Assembly: GCA_002633005.1 (NCBI GenBank)
Contig: NMRA01000877.1
Coordinates: forward strand, 47,421-111,420
Direction of reading: 5' to 3'
DNA from: Phoronis australis
Lineage: Eukaryota; Phoronida; Phoronidae
Length of the DNA: 64,000 nt
Shown: positions 34,180 through 45,852 of the stretch, in pieces
How positions within the stretch are numbered: the first letter of the stretch is position 1
Layout: each line of letters starts with the position of its first letter
The notes under the pieces: generated by a model
What the model saw: only the letters and a program-made list of their open reading frames with translations
The model's database searches: none
Told to the model about the DNA's origin: nothing
Position numbers and translations under genes: made by a program

Positions 34180-35852
34180 CCCCCACTTTGAGAACCAGTG
34201 TTTTCTACTGTATAACAGGAACCTGTTTTTCACTGAATAGCAGGCGTTAAAACTTGTTCTCAAAATTTGGATTGCCAGTGAGTGACTATTGCCTGGATAA
34301 CAATCCAACCCAAGTAATGCACAAGAAACCGTCAATTTGGGTTTAGTGACCCAACTTAAAATCTTTGAAGTACCCTGAGCTCCCAATTTTGAAATGTGAG
34401 ATGTTTTTGCAACTAGTAGTCATTTTAACGAACCAGGTTTTAAAGTTCGCTTGCCTACACTGTCTAACTCGAGGATGCTTCGATTACAGTGAACCTTAGT
34501 AGTTTCAGAATGTTTAAGAATGGTTCTGACGGATCTTGTTGTGCAATTAGACTGAAATTAATAGATGATTGTTGCAAACTCTACAACACTTGACATCTTG
34601 TGAACGTGGAAAGAAAAAATGAAACATTCGACGAGTCGGGGTCCAGGAGAGAGGAGATTTGCATAGATTTCATATGACCAAATGTGACACTCTGACCAGT
34701 GACTCGGGCATTGCAAAAGTCACCATGAAAGGGTGAATTTCCAAATAAATTCCACACAAAAATATTTACTTTTTGGTTGGAACTGTATAAAATAATCCAT
34801 TTTAGCCCCAAAACCACTGAAGGTTTCAGATGCAACTGAGGTTTGTTGTTTTAAAAAGAATATAACCCAGAGAGCTTTTTGCTGAAACTCAATTCCCTGT
34901 AAATAATAACTTTACATAATTATGTTATCAGAAAAGTTGACTCTTCCATTGAGGCTCTCACCAAAATGGGTCAGTTTTAATCACTGTGCCAACTCAAAAA
35001 AGGGTGAGGTTTTATCTTGCTGACTATACAAAAGAGTGTGTATAATCATAAATTCACAGCAACAAACACCCTCCGAAATAACTGAATACTCCGTACAACT
35101 GTAGGATGGCAGTCAGAGGCACTGCTGAATGGCACTGCCAAAAGCGATGTCACTGTTGCTAGACTGGTTAATGTTTGTATGTTTAGAACCATTGACTTTA
35201 TTTTTAGGCTCCTAACTTCTGTGGGTAGTGACAAGTGTGCCAGTGTATTATACATTACAATGACAATGTCAATGAATAGCAGTATTTCAGTAGCCATATA
35301 TCCTTATCTGACCCAATTCAACCTTCACGGTAATCACGGGAGCATACATGACAAACATGAACATGTTAACATACGAGAGGGTGTGCTCTGAAAAGATCGA
35401 GACAATCTCCCATGGCCGCGACGCACTCAGCTACTCCTTTCCCACTATTCGGTGCTACATGTATATTAGTATGCTACTGTTGTGTTGAGAGTTGTTGTGG
35501 GTGGCCTTAATTTCTTCGTAAAAAGTCACATCACTTCAGAATCCAGCATAGTATACAAGACAATTATCATAAAATGTTTCGTATACGTTACTGGTGATGT
35601 ATTCCTTGACTCGTTAGCTTTGAAATGCGGGAGTTTGACGAAAACAGAGAGATTTAAACGGCTGTATATCTATCGACATTCTTTTACTGGAAGTCGCCAT
35701 GTTGGTGAACTAGTTTGACCTATTATACAACTGACCAATAGAATGCCTTGTTTCTTGAAATCGGAACAGCCAATGATATTCCAAGAATGCGGATGGAAAA
35801 GTGCCCTGTAGCAGACCCCAACCATCTTCGAGGGTCTGTGCAGGAGACTACA
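34180..35852. other. No gene seen
   Basis: No repeat copy or coding sequence was recognised between the gap and the next Kolobok-like piece. Confidence 0.5.
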
Positions 35853-37440
35853 GGTTCGGTTGCGTTAACTGACACCTGACGGCAGACGGAGGTGTTGAAA
35901 TTATCCAATGACGTACTTGATTTCACACGCAGTCTGTTCAGCAGTTCACAGCACGGGTTAGTGGTGTCGGCTTATCGCTTAAATTCATCGTTTAACACCA
36001 ATAAACCATCAAACTTCGATGTAAAACCCTTAAACATACACCAAGTTCCTATAAAAACGTGTACTATATTTCCCTGTTACGGATTTATTGGTATTTAGAC
36101 ACACCGTAGCCTACAAAGTTCGGCAGGCCAATTTACCAAAGGGCGTAGCAGGAGTTTGGGGTCTGCTCGGAGATAAATTCGAAGTATTCTTGCGTGAAAT
36201 ACAGACAGGAGAATCTAGGTCTGTGTTGTTTATACTTGTGATTTTTTGAGTTCTAAACACATATAACGCTTGTTATCCCGGCCAATGGCTCGGAACCCGA
36301 TCACTAGGCCCGTCGCGGCCGGGCTGACTCGTTATCCCGGGCAGTGGCTTGAAACCCGATAAGGCCCGTCGCGGCCGCCGGGGCTGGCACGAACACAAAC
36401 CAGCTTGAGTTGGAAACTAAACCTCCAGTCACGAAAAAATATAATAGTGACCCAAAGAAATAATGTGCTCATATAATTATTAATGTGAATTGGCCAGGAA
36501 AGTGAAAATCTACTTACTTGTCGGGGGCCGCGAATTCGGGTTCTCCTTCCACAGAACGACAGGGCAATGGTTGTACAGTAACAATGATTTGAATAGTGTA
36601 TTTATATTCCTGAATAAAGATTCCCCTAACATGTGACAACAGCATATCAAATCAAGAACTTGTTTCACAACAGCTTGATGTCAGCAAACACTGAATTAGC
36701 ATGCGCTCACACGGTCTCGGTCGCCTTTGTTGCCGGCATCAAAAGCCCGTAAGGCAGTGGTTCATTCATTGCTGGCTTCTCAAAACATTTGCACTCACGA
36801 GCACTCCAAGGCATTACAAATTGTATCTAATAAGACAGACTTTGTTTCAGTTTCATAAAAGAATTGGTTAGGATAATTTTAGTGTGAGAATAATTCATTT
36901 TGAAACGACGCAGAATAATAAACGTCTGCATGGCAACTCCCCGGCGCCAATCCTGACTTAGTCAAAAGCTCATCCGACGAAGACTTCACGGGTCGGATCG
37001 GAAGCTTTCACAGGCTATCAGTTCGAACCGGAATACATTGATCAAAAAATATTAGGGAGGCGCCGTAAATATGCATAGGCAATGGAACGTATGGATAATT
37101 CTTTGGTAAGCCGGTATTCGTCAGAGAAATCACTGTCGACGAAATGCCGGTCACAGACACTGAGAAGTTTCACGACCTCATACTTGCTATTAATAGCATA
37201 CCTTTCATTCTTCACTACCGCAAGCCATTTCTAAGCATTTCGGGCTCTTGAGGAAGTCGAAAAACGATATACCCGCTTTATTCGCATCTTCACAGTTCGG
37301 ACAAGCGGGAACCGATACACCGCAATATAGCGGCGGCATTCACTCTGCAGACGAACCACTGACGTCGCTGCGTCGCTTCTCATTTTCCTCAAAGGTTCAC
37401 GCGACACGCAAAATGGGGAATCTTGAACAAGCACCTTGAC
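35853..37440 (-). mobile_element. Kolobok/T2-like element, rearranged copy D3
   Basis: Same sequence as the reverse complement of 13290-11900, from ggttNcgttgcgttaNctgacac to the THAP exon. The outer TTAA-AGGAGCATGCC end is missing on the left (the match starts about 75 bp inside). On the right the terminal 100 bp are replaced, at a cacgcgacac junction, by a different block (gcaaaatggggaatcttga) that also occurs at the inner side of 41745-41907. The internal module of about 58 bp is present twice (at about 36270 and 36328), as in copy D2. Confidence 0.7.
37205..37339 (-). pseudogene. THAP exon remnant of copy D3
   Basis: Minus-strand ATG at 37339 starts MPPLYCGVSVPACPN, followed by NKAGISFFDFLKSPKC and a stop 44 codons in. 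Compared with 11957-12118 it keeps the Cys pair and KAGIS block, but a one-base deletion after FFDFLKSPK removes the Trp region. It is non-functional. Confidence 0.65.
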
Positions 37441-37503
37441 CTACATTCCGCTGCTGCCGACCTATATTCCGCTGCTGCCGACCTATATTCCGCTGCTGCC
37501 GAC
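37441..37503. repeat. Perfect tandem repeat, 3 x 21 bp
   Basis: Three units of cta-attccgctgctgccgac at 37441, 37462 and 37483, differing at one base (c or t). In the + frame it would read YIPLLPT three times. It begins right after the rearranged edge of copy D3. Confidence 0.9.
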
Positions 37504-38011
37504 GTCACGCAGAAGGCGCTCGATTTGCCCCACACAGATGGCGCACATTTTGCCACAAGTCAAGAGAGTTCATGAATCAGGAAGTGTATGTCCTTGTGGC
37601 GAATTTACTAAGAGGAAAAGAAGTTTTGTGTCCGAAGAAGTTGAACCAACTCTTGCTGTGGTTCCTCGGCCTAAATGCGGATATATTATGGCAATTAACA
37701 CAATTCACTGAGATACAGCCAACTGTAACTGATTATTTTTTTATCATGATTCAGTAAATATTCAATTTTTTGTATGTAAATAAAACAACAAGAATGGATC
37801 GCCTGAAATTTTCGGATATAATAACATCTTTCGTCAACAGAAACAATAGTATTCTTGAGATGATCTGGATAGCCTTATTTAGTTTCACATTATCTCCTAC
37901 ACGTTAAATATTCAACAAACAGTAAAATTTGCCTTTTGTAGGTGAGCAACCTATTCATTGAATCCTTTTTAAAGAAAATATATTTTACTTGAATTTATTT
38001 TCAATAGTTAC
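37504..38011. other. No gene seen
   Basis: Unassigned. The + frame that continues from the 21-bp repeat (to 37711) has no recognisable domain. Confidence 0.45.
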
Positions 38012-38323
38012 ATGCAGGGCTTTCTTTTGACACGATCACTTTCGCAGAAGAAAAAAGGTGATTTCTTGAGATACCTTTCTTTGGTCAGTTCAGAAAGGGT
38101 CTTTCTTAAAAAAATATCACAAATTGAAAAACGTTGTCGTACCATTTATACCCTATTTTCACTTGATGATCATTGTGGATGTAAATGTCTTTATAATGCT
38201 TTAAATAAGAATTGTCTGAAGCCTGCTGTTCAGAAATTTAAAAATGTAGGATACATCATTCTTGATCCTCAAGTTGTATGTGAAGGAAGTTCTATAAACT
38301 GTTTAAAAATATTATATAGTTAA
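38012..38323 (+). CDS. Unidentified 103-codon open frame
   Basis: ATG 38012 to TAA 38321. It contains DFLRYLSLVSSERVFLKKIS, then QIEKRCRTIYTLFSLDDHCG, CKCLYNALNKNCLKPAVQKF. The spacing of hydrophobic residues and the LF..L..HCG..CLYNAL stretch vaguely recall a CARD-like death-fold, but this is only a pattern impression. A weak acceptor (ttttcaatag, about 38007) could make it an exon. No partner exon was found. Confidence 0.22.
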   Translation: MQGFLLTRSLSQKKKGDFLRYLSLVSSERVFLKKISQIEKRCRTIYTLFSLDDHCGCKCLYNALNKNCLKPAVQKFKNVGYIILDPQVVCEGSSINCLKILYS

Positions 38324-39346
38324 AAATTATTGTGCAGTGGGCTTGTCAAAAACATTAAAACTGATTTTTTTGCATTTTTCTTTTCCAATTCGACAAATGA
38401 TTACCATAAGTGTATTTTCATTTGTTGGCCATATTGTTTTGCAATGCCGGGAATTAACAAGTATGAACAGATTAATAACTATAAAATGATACCTACTGAT
38501 GCACAAGTGAAAGTATATACATAAATAAGAACATATCGATGAGTATATTTTTTTATTCTCGTGATGCACCACTGACATCAATTCAACACGAGCACAACTG
38601 AACTTCATTACAAATTTACACTATAAAATTGCACAAACTTACAATTTTTATTATACATGTACACTACAGTACGCAATACCAATACCTCAGAATTGCAACC
38701 TAACATTCTCACATACTATTTTCATGAAATAAGCGCATTGTGAATGAAAACAAATTTGATTTTGCCAACATGCAATACTTGTCTGAGAAATCTGTATAGT
38801 TCCGGAAAACATCTACCGTGTATGATATTGATATCAAAACGACTCCAACTGTAAATTAAGTAAACCAAACGCCGTGCTTAATTTTTCAATTGACAAAAGT
38901 TACGTTGCACATGACAAATTAACATCAACCCCCATAATATTCGAGTTCCACTCTTCAAAATTTCACAGGCTGATTGTTTCCCCAGACAAGTATTGTGGTA
39001 TTTTCACAGTATACATATGGATGAATACATACATACATACATACAAACACTACTCAAAAGTAACGTTTTTGTCAAACTAATTAAAAAAGTGAGAATGAGA
39101 TGTTACTCGGTTCATAAGAATCTCTTTTTGGGTCATTAAATATTCACTTTGATGCACAATGCATTGAAGTTTGTGCAATCATTCTAAGCAGGGCCCAATG
39201 AGTTTCGAGGTAGTAGCATGATCAAAGAAAAATATTTTAGCTACACTAAAAAAGCATTACATGCTTCATTTCTCAGATTGAAAATGTAATCAAGCTGTCG
39301 GGCAATTGCACAATGGCGCCACCACACCCAAAGGCTCGTACTGCAT
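38324..39346. other. No gene seen; microsatellite
   Basis: AT-rich. A (ATAC)n stretch of about five units lies at 39022-39045. Confidence 0.55.
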
Positions 39347-39722
39347 CATCACGGGTGATAAACAACATGAACGCCGGTCCTCTTAAATCGGACCGCCTCA
39401 CCCAAAACAGGACCTCCGGGGATCAAATGGGACTGTCGCACCAGAAAATGGGACTGACGCACCTAAAAACATGACCGCCCCACCAGAAAACAGGACCACC
39501 GGGGACTGAACATGACCGCCCGGGATTGAAACCGCATATTGTCCGGCGGTCATGTTCAGTCCCAGGCGGTCCTGTTTTGTGGTGGGGCGGTCATGTTTTT
39601 AGGTGCGTCAGTCCCATTTTCTGGTGCGACGGTCAGATTTGATCCCCGGAGGTCCTGTTTTCGGTGAGTCAGTCCGATTTAGAGGGCCGGCGGTAATGTT
39701 GTTACTCACCCGTGATCATCAC
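39347..39722. mobile_element. Large fold-back MITE with about 180-bp arms
   Basis: Left arm about 39347-39525 and right arm about 39541-39722 are reverse complements over almost their whole length, separated by only about 15 bp. Paired blocks in order: atcacgggtga, gcagg-type cggtcctct-aaatcgga, aaaacaggacctccggggat, gcaccagaaaatgggactga, cgcacctaaaaacatgaccg, ccccacca-aaaacaggacc and ggactgaacatgaccgcc. Within each arm the phrases ggaccg, caccNNaaaac and gggact recur every 20-25 bp, so the arms are themselves made of short degenerate repeats. Confidence 0.92.
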
Positions 39723-39811
39723 AGCCAAAATCAATTGGGTCAATTTTACACAAAAATTAAGTTTCGCAATTCGTTACTGAACAGGAATTTAGTAAATAGT
39801 TAACAGTATTT

Positions 39812-40635
39812 CTTCTGGCCAGCCCTAACTAGGTCACAGCGGAGGACCAAAGTTGATAAAAGGGGGGGGGGGAGTCTGTGACGTTGACTTTACACATTGA
39901 CCTCGAAGGAGAGAACGGCGTACAAATAAGACGCATTTAAAAACTTGCAATTTACCTTGCTTCGAAAATTTCTCAGTTTGGTAGTCCTCAGGTTATTGGT
40001 CATGAAGATATGATTTCCCAAAATTTAAATCATTTTGGCACATCATTTCTGATATTTTTAAGGGGTAGGTCAATTTGGGGCACTCCTGGGCCCTAACTAA
40101 GGGCAAGAAAATTATGATACTTACATTTTTATAGAGGAGAGACAAGTGGCTATCAGATGCACAAAGAATTTTCGAAATCAAAAACAAAATAATTTTGGAC
40201 CCAAAAAGGACCCTTGGGTGGGTCACTTTGATGGGCCACTATTACCTAATTAGTGGGCCGATGACGCTGAAACTTGGGGGCTGACCATTTGGAAGATTGA
40301 CCTTTCAAATAAAAACAGAAATTTGAAAATAAAAGACAAAGTTTTTCGACCAAAAAACCTAAGCCTATGGTTTTTTGAGGGCCGAAAAATTGTTTGTGTC
40401 CAATTTCAAATATTCTTGACCAGATCGACGTAGAATGCTGAGAAACTAATGCCCACAAAGTTTGAGTTCAATTTTCACGTCTAAAAATTTTTGACACCGA
40501 TTTCAAAACTTCTTTCATTGTTGGATAGCCCTTTACTTACTGACTTCCAAAGCGTAAGCCCCCACTTCTGGTGAGCCCTAATGAGGTCACAGCGGAGGAT
40601 CAAAGTTGGAAAACGGGGGGAGTCTGTGACGTTTG
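39812..40635 (+). repeat. 680-bp segment bracketed by direct repeats of about 70 bp
   Basis: 39812-39887 and 40564-40635 share cttctgg, gagccctaa, aggtcacagcggagga, caaagttg, a run of 6-10 G and agtctgtgacgtt. The internal sequence has a gccctaactaagggc hairpin at about 40089. This could be a tandem duplication or short LTR-like ends. No coding sequence was seen. Confidence 0.6.
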
Positions 40636-41744
40636 CCATATATAATGCACTGCAACTGAATGTAACAATAACTAACCTAAATAAATTATCAGTTCATGTG
40701 TACAATGCATGGAGAGGCCTTGAAAAAGGTATAATTACTGCTCTACTGGCCTACTTCAAGATACTACCAGTATCAATCAAAACCTGCAGAAAGTTGCAAT
40801 TACCTATACATACAACCGTTAAATATGTGTAGCTAAGAAACATCAGAATTATAACAATAAACAATGTTAACTAAAATGTAATTCAAGGACCCAACCCACA
40901 GGTAAATATAAGAAAACATATCTTTAAAGTTAACCCACATCTTCAATTGCAATTGTAGGAATAATCTCAGAACCAACTTTTGCTGTTAACCTGTTCCATA
41001 CCGATGTAAAATAAACACATTACTTTCTTAGTACTTACTAACTAGAACTAAATGGAAGACAGTACTGTGCCAGTTGAGTACACAAGGCTCAACAATACTA
41101 ATTACCAGTAATTCTTATACACTGCCACAATAAAAAACTGAAACCTACCTGAACATCTCCCATTCTTGTAACTTCTTCCCCCAAACTAAGCTGAAAACAA
41201 GTTCTTAATAAGCTGGAAAAAGGTGTCTGCTTAATTCCTTAGTTTGGCTAGAAAATACCCAACGTAGCGTAGGCTGAGGCTAGTAATTACTAAGCCTACG
41301 TAATATGCCCATGAATGAATCGCAATAGGCCTACGATAATCTATACTCAATAACCCTGATCAGTTCTTAACAAAACGTTACAACAAAGGGACCAGAAGTT
41401 ATGCAGAAATATTATAAATGATAAACAATGCTACATCGGAGTTATAATAAGTAAAATCGTAGGTTTTGCATTTGATATCTCTCTGTAGCTATTTCCACTT
41501 GTTTCCTCTTGCAGTGCGGTTGCAGTGAACAACCCTTACCGGTGTAATCGTTACTTCCTGTTTTGTCGTCAACGAATCCTATTGTGAATAATGTTATTTT
41601 TAACTATACAATTAAATGTCGCTAACTTTTCCATACCAAAGGACAAACGCGCCAAAAACAAAAATGTCAAATAAAATTTATATTGTAAAATAATTAAGGT
41701 ATCTTCTAGATTCTATTAGTTGACGTAGAAACGGCGGTTTGATG
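40636..41744. other. No gene seen
   Basis: AT-rich, no supported feature. Confidence 0.5.
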
Positions 41745-41907
41745 TCAACAGCTCAAGAAATGTAGGTCTAGGTGCTTGGTCAAGATTCCCCATTTTGCAC
41801 GCGACACCCCTTGGCAAGGTGAGGTCGACTGTATAAAAGGCGATGTGTATAGAGACCGATTAAGACGGTAAAAAAGACTAATACAATCGGGTGGCATTCT
41901 CCTTTAA
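41745..41907 (-). mobile_element. Kolobok/T2-like terminus, copy D4
   Basis: Ends GGGTGGCATTCTCCT-TTAA (TTAA at 41904-41907). On the minus strand it follows the left end of copy D1 for about 100 bp (taaaggagaatgccacccga, cctcaccttgcc, ggtgtcgcg), then switches to tgcaaaatggggaatcttga, the block also found at 37409-37428. Confidence 0.7.
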
Positions 41908-42490
41908 GTTGTTAGACTGACGACTATTTGAGTGAGACGAGATATCACTACTGGTGAAGGTACAGGCCTATTAATCTACAATGCTACCATTTACCCGTAA
42001 CTACCGCACACGTTAACGCACCAAGAGTCACACTAGAAGTAGCTTCTATCTAATCGCTAGGTTAGAAACGTCTTCTTCGCACTTGAGACCAGGTCGTTCA
42101 GTTGTTCAGGCCCTACGTCTTCAATCTATTGTATGTGGTCTTTTTGGTCTGCTCCTGGTCACCTGGTGGTCTGCTCTTAGTCTTGTCTCGTGGTCTGATT
42201 GCGTGGTGGCCGGCGGTTCGACGCTGCCTCGAGAGCCAGCGCTTTAAATATCATTCTAGTTGGTATCGTGTGATGAACCCATCTCGTGACAATTAAAGTA
42301 TGCGCATGATCCTTGTATAACAATTTAAGGTTTTAACGATGATTACACAACGATTTAACATTAGCTGACAATTTGAGCAATTCTTGCATAATGCCTGTGT
42401 TAAGCTCTGCTATAGGCAGAGATATGACTGTATGCGCTTGAAGTTTAAAGGCTTTGATTAGAACATCTTGGGCATAACCTCATTATACNA
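41908..42490. other. No gene seen
   Basis: Unassigned. A single N at 42489 marks the edge of the next repeat. Confidence 0.5.
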
Positions 42491-43170
42491 GCTCAGATCT
42501 GATTTCAAATGTCGAATTCGGAACACGGCTCAATGGTAACGAAGCTATGGCTAAGCCATCGATATCCCAGGCGACCGGCAGTGGCGCTACGCACTACGAC
42601 TCCGTTTCCGTCGTCTGCTTCACTGCGCAATGAAGAAAATTACTTCATTTTTTAAAGAAAATGGAATCTGAGTGACGATGAAAAAACAGAAGCTGCTGGT
42701 AAGATGTGAAATTTAATCGAAACCTTATTGAATCACTCAGAAACTTATAATTCTCTCTTTGTCAAACCTTAGCTTAAGGCGATTTCCAAAGCAATCGCGT
42801 CATTACTACCAACACAAAAAAACGGATTTTGTCTTTTGGACAATTGAAGAGCATTTTAAATACAACAAATTTGTTATGAGCTGATTGCACAAATATAAAA
42901 AGTAATAAGCACTACAAAAAGAAGTAGGTTTCGCGCGCAAACGCTGTGGACCATAAACAAGTAGATCTTTTATTAGAAACAGTATGAGTGAAGTCGTGGT
43001 GGTGCAGTGGTAAAGTACGCGCACTCTACCCGCTAGGTCGTGCGTTCGAATCACTGATCATTGCCGTTTTTCATGATTCACACGTTCCGTTTTGTATTTT
43101 TCTTTGCATTTTTCTTGGATAATACTTCGGGAATCACGGAAAATGCTTGATTTTTAGAGGAAAAAACAGA
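42491..43170 (+). repeat. Interspersed repeat A, copy 2, with tRNA-like SINE head
   Basis: Same unit as 188-871. The tRNA-like part is better preserved here: A box ggtgcagtggtaaag at 43001-43015 and B box ggtcgtgcgttcgaatc at 43036-43052, the correct spacing for a pol III internal promoter. No cloverleaf able to act as a tRNA is retained, so it is a SINE-type sequence and not a tRNA gene. Confidence 0.78.
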
Positions 43171-43270
43171 GTTTTTCCCATTCGGTGCTTTGCGCATCTA
43201 ATCGTGCTTTGCACAAATATTTTCAGACAAAGTGTTGGGCCCCCCTTGTGATATCCTAGATCCGCCACTG
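43171..43270 (-). mobile_element. hAT-like end fragment (family E)
   Basis: Ends ttgtgatatcctagatccgc-cactg at 43270, matching 4240-4260. Only the right end is recognisable. Confidence 0.5.
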
Positions 43271-44769
43271 TACACCCCTTCGTTAGATGCAATGACAGTC
43301 AATCCATTCTATTACAGTACTTCTCGTAAAATGTTTCACAAATAATACCAACAAGATGGCATGACTTTGCATGACCTCGTTTTACAGGTGTATTACACGT
43401 GTTCCAGCATCTTGATCCTTTTTTGGAACGAAGCCTTCAAAAATTAAGATTACTGCCGTTTTTGCTCTAAATTCTCGAAAATATGGAAAAGTAAGAACTT
43501 TAAAAAATCGGAGAAACCGTTCCCTACAAAATACCGTTAACGAAACGTTTACAAATGGCCAATTTGGAGGAGCAATATTTTAATATATCTGCTCAAAGTC
43601 ATTTTTTACAAAAAGCTTATATCTTGGAAAGAATAAAGTGAAAATATAAGAACTATAAATTTTGTTAGGAAATGTATTCAGCTTTCAGAAAATATATTCT
43701 TTGTAGGAGTTACAGCTAACAGAATTAAAGATATTTGCACATTAGTACAAACTAGTAAACAAAGTTGACAGGTATCTTAAAATTATCACCCAAAGAACGC
43801 TTCCTTTGTTCTGCGACCCTTACTGGTAATATGAATATTATTAAATGAAACATGTCTACGAAAATTAATTTGACTTTCGTGAAGCATTCCAACTTCACTT
43901 TTTCGTCACCGTTAACTTTTTCTCCGCGCTCGATAACCACAAAGTGTTTCGAAGTAAGCACAAGTGCGAGACTGAGCGAAGCGCGTGAACTGGCGCCTGA
44001 CACTTGGTAAAAAGATCATGTGAAAACGTCAGGTGAAATTGTAAAATTTGTTTCACTTGGACTTTTTGTTCCTCAAAATAGAACCCGGCTAGGGAAGCCC
44101 GAGGTTGATGCCAATAAACTATCGTAACTGTTTTATGATCGTTGTGCCTTGTTTGTCTAGTGGCTTAGCTAGGTTAGGGTCTTCATGAATAGGAATATTT
44201 CTTCCCAGTGTTTGCAGGAGACAGGAATTCCATTGCATAACCATAATTGAATTTGATAAATGGGTGTGTTGGTGACAGCGGCATTGACAAATCCCAGAAC
44301 TCTAATAGGAGTAGACCAAACTCGGTTGAGGTGTCGCCGGGCATTTTCTGGAGTTGTTAGCATTCGCGTATTCCGATTCAAAATTTCCTTGAAGTTTATC
44401 CACATGATCAAACGCCAACTGAGCTCAGAGGGTAAATAAGAACAAATATACGGAAAAGTGTCACATTCTTTGCTGTGACTAATATTTTGTTAGTTCACCC
44501 CTTTTCAACGGAATTGCATGAGACGCATATCATTTGTACGCCCTTTTTGATCACTTTATAGTGTGTGGTTACCTCAGGACAAAATATTAATGATTGACTT
44601 GATACATAACGAATTACTGTTTTGCGCCGCGTGAGTGTATCCACTGGGCCTCCGGCCTCTTGAAAATACTCAGACGGCGCATCAACCTTGGCTAATAACG
44701 AACAAGTGTATTTATTTATACACAGACAGCGTTGCTCCCAACATGGCAGAATACGCGTCACATTTTAAA
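43271..44769. other. No gene seen
   Basis: AT-rich, with no supported feature. The minus-strand frames at 43752-44761 lack domain or splice support. Confidence 0.5.
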
Positions 44770-44880
44770 AACAGGGGGCTTGAATTTTTGAGAAAGTGGA
44801 CCTTTTATTAAAAAACGGGGTACGCTCAAAGCCATGAATTGCGTTTTCGCCGAACTTTGTAGTCCCTGCCTTTTTAGGGG
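44770..44880 (+). repeat. Short repeat G, copy 3
   Basis: gggggcttgaatttttgag followed by aagtggaccttttattaaa and acggggtacgctca-agccatgaattgcg. See copies at 13745 and 31555. Confidence 0.55.
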
Positions 44881-45852
44881 ATTTTTGTCTCGTTTTCTAC
44901 TGTTTCGTAATTTTGGTTTCTGTGGGTGTTTTTATAGGCTGCGTACATGTATCTGGCAGTGCTGTTACGAATATAGCAATTGGCTGCTTGCCACACTCCA
45001 CCGTTTTGAGCTCATACCAACAGTCGAAATTATAAAGAATGGACTAAAATACAACCGAATAAATACATAATAAATGCAAATATCGAAACACTATAGATTT
45101 TAATTCAGTAAACATGTAAATGCTCTGACAGTAGAAATATTGTAGTACTTGACGATTCGCCTCATACCAATCTTCTTTGAATTGAGTCACGTGATCGTGT
45201 ATTTTAGCCAATAAGTTAACGGGAAGAAATGGATCCCTAGCAAAACAACAGTGTCTACAACATGGCCACATTTTGCTTGATATAACACTATTGCGGTTCT
45301 ATCACTTCCATTTTGGTCATGTACCGCCTATAATGTATCTTTTTGTTAGCGTCATGCAAAAGTGGTGCATATTGACACATTCTTATCAGCACTTTGGATA
45401 ACCGCTTATGGCACGGTATCTGAAAGTTTCATATTAACGCGATCTGTCAAATTTGTCATTTTTAGAGTTTCCCGCACAACCTGTACTGTCATACAGCTTA
45501 TTGCCTGTTCTTGCAAGTCTCTGCTCTTCATGGGCCCGGCGAAAGACCATTTATGCATGCCTCATTCGGTCACAGACCCCTTTGATGACAGACACATTGA
45601 CAGCCCAAAACACGTGTCTAGCCAACTTAGCACATGTTCAACACTTCAGCCAAACACAAAGCACATTAAGAAGAAAATTATATTCTTACTATATTTTTCC
45701 AGTCGGCCACACATACTTGTAAGTCGCAATACCTTTTTCAACATTTAGATTATGGGGTGATATTCTCAATTTTTTCAAAGCAAATCTGCGTTTTCTAATT
45801 ATTACCACGGAAACAAAATTTATGTTCAACATTTCTACAAAGTACACGTTCA
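44881..45852. other. No gene seen
   Basis: The longest frame (45362-45748) begins at GTG and resembles nothing known. A second overlapping frame is equally unsupported. Confidence 0.45.

Noticed and set aside
33293-34386. Long frames of 255-325 codons on both strands
   Set aside because: They run through the N gap, and almost all residues are unknown.
39822-40635. LTR retrotransposon
   Set aside because: The internal part is too short and has no primer binding site, gag or pol remnant.
43001-43052. Possible tRNA gene
   Set aside because: A and B boxes are present, but there is no proper acceptor stem or anticodon arm. It is repeated at 701-760 with decay, so it is SINE-derived.
45362-45748. 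128-codon frame on the + strand
   Set aside because: It starts at GTG and has no domain, no exon borders and an equally open overlapping frame.
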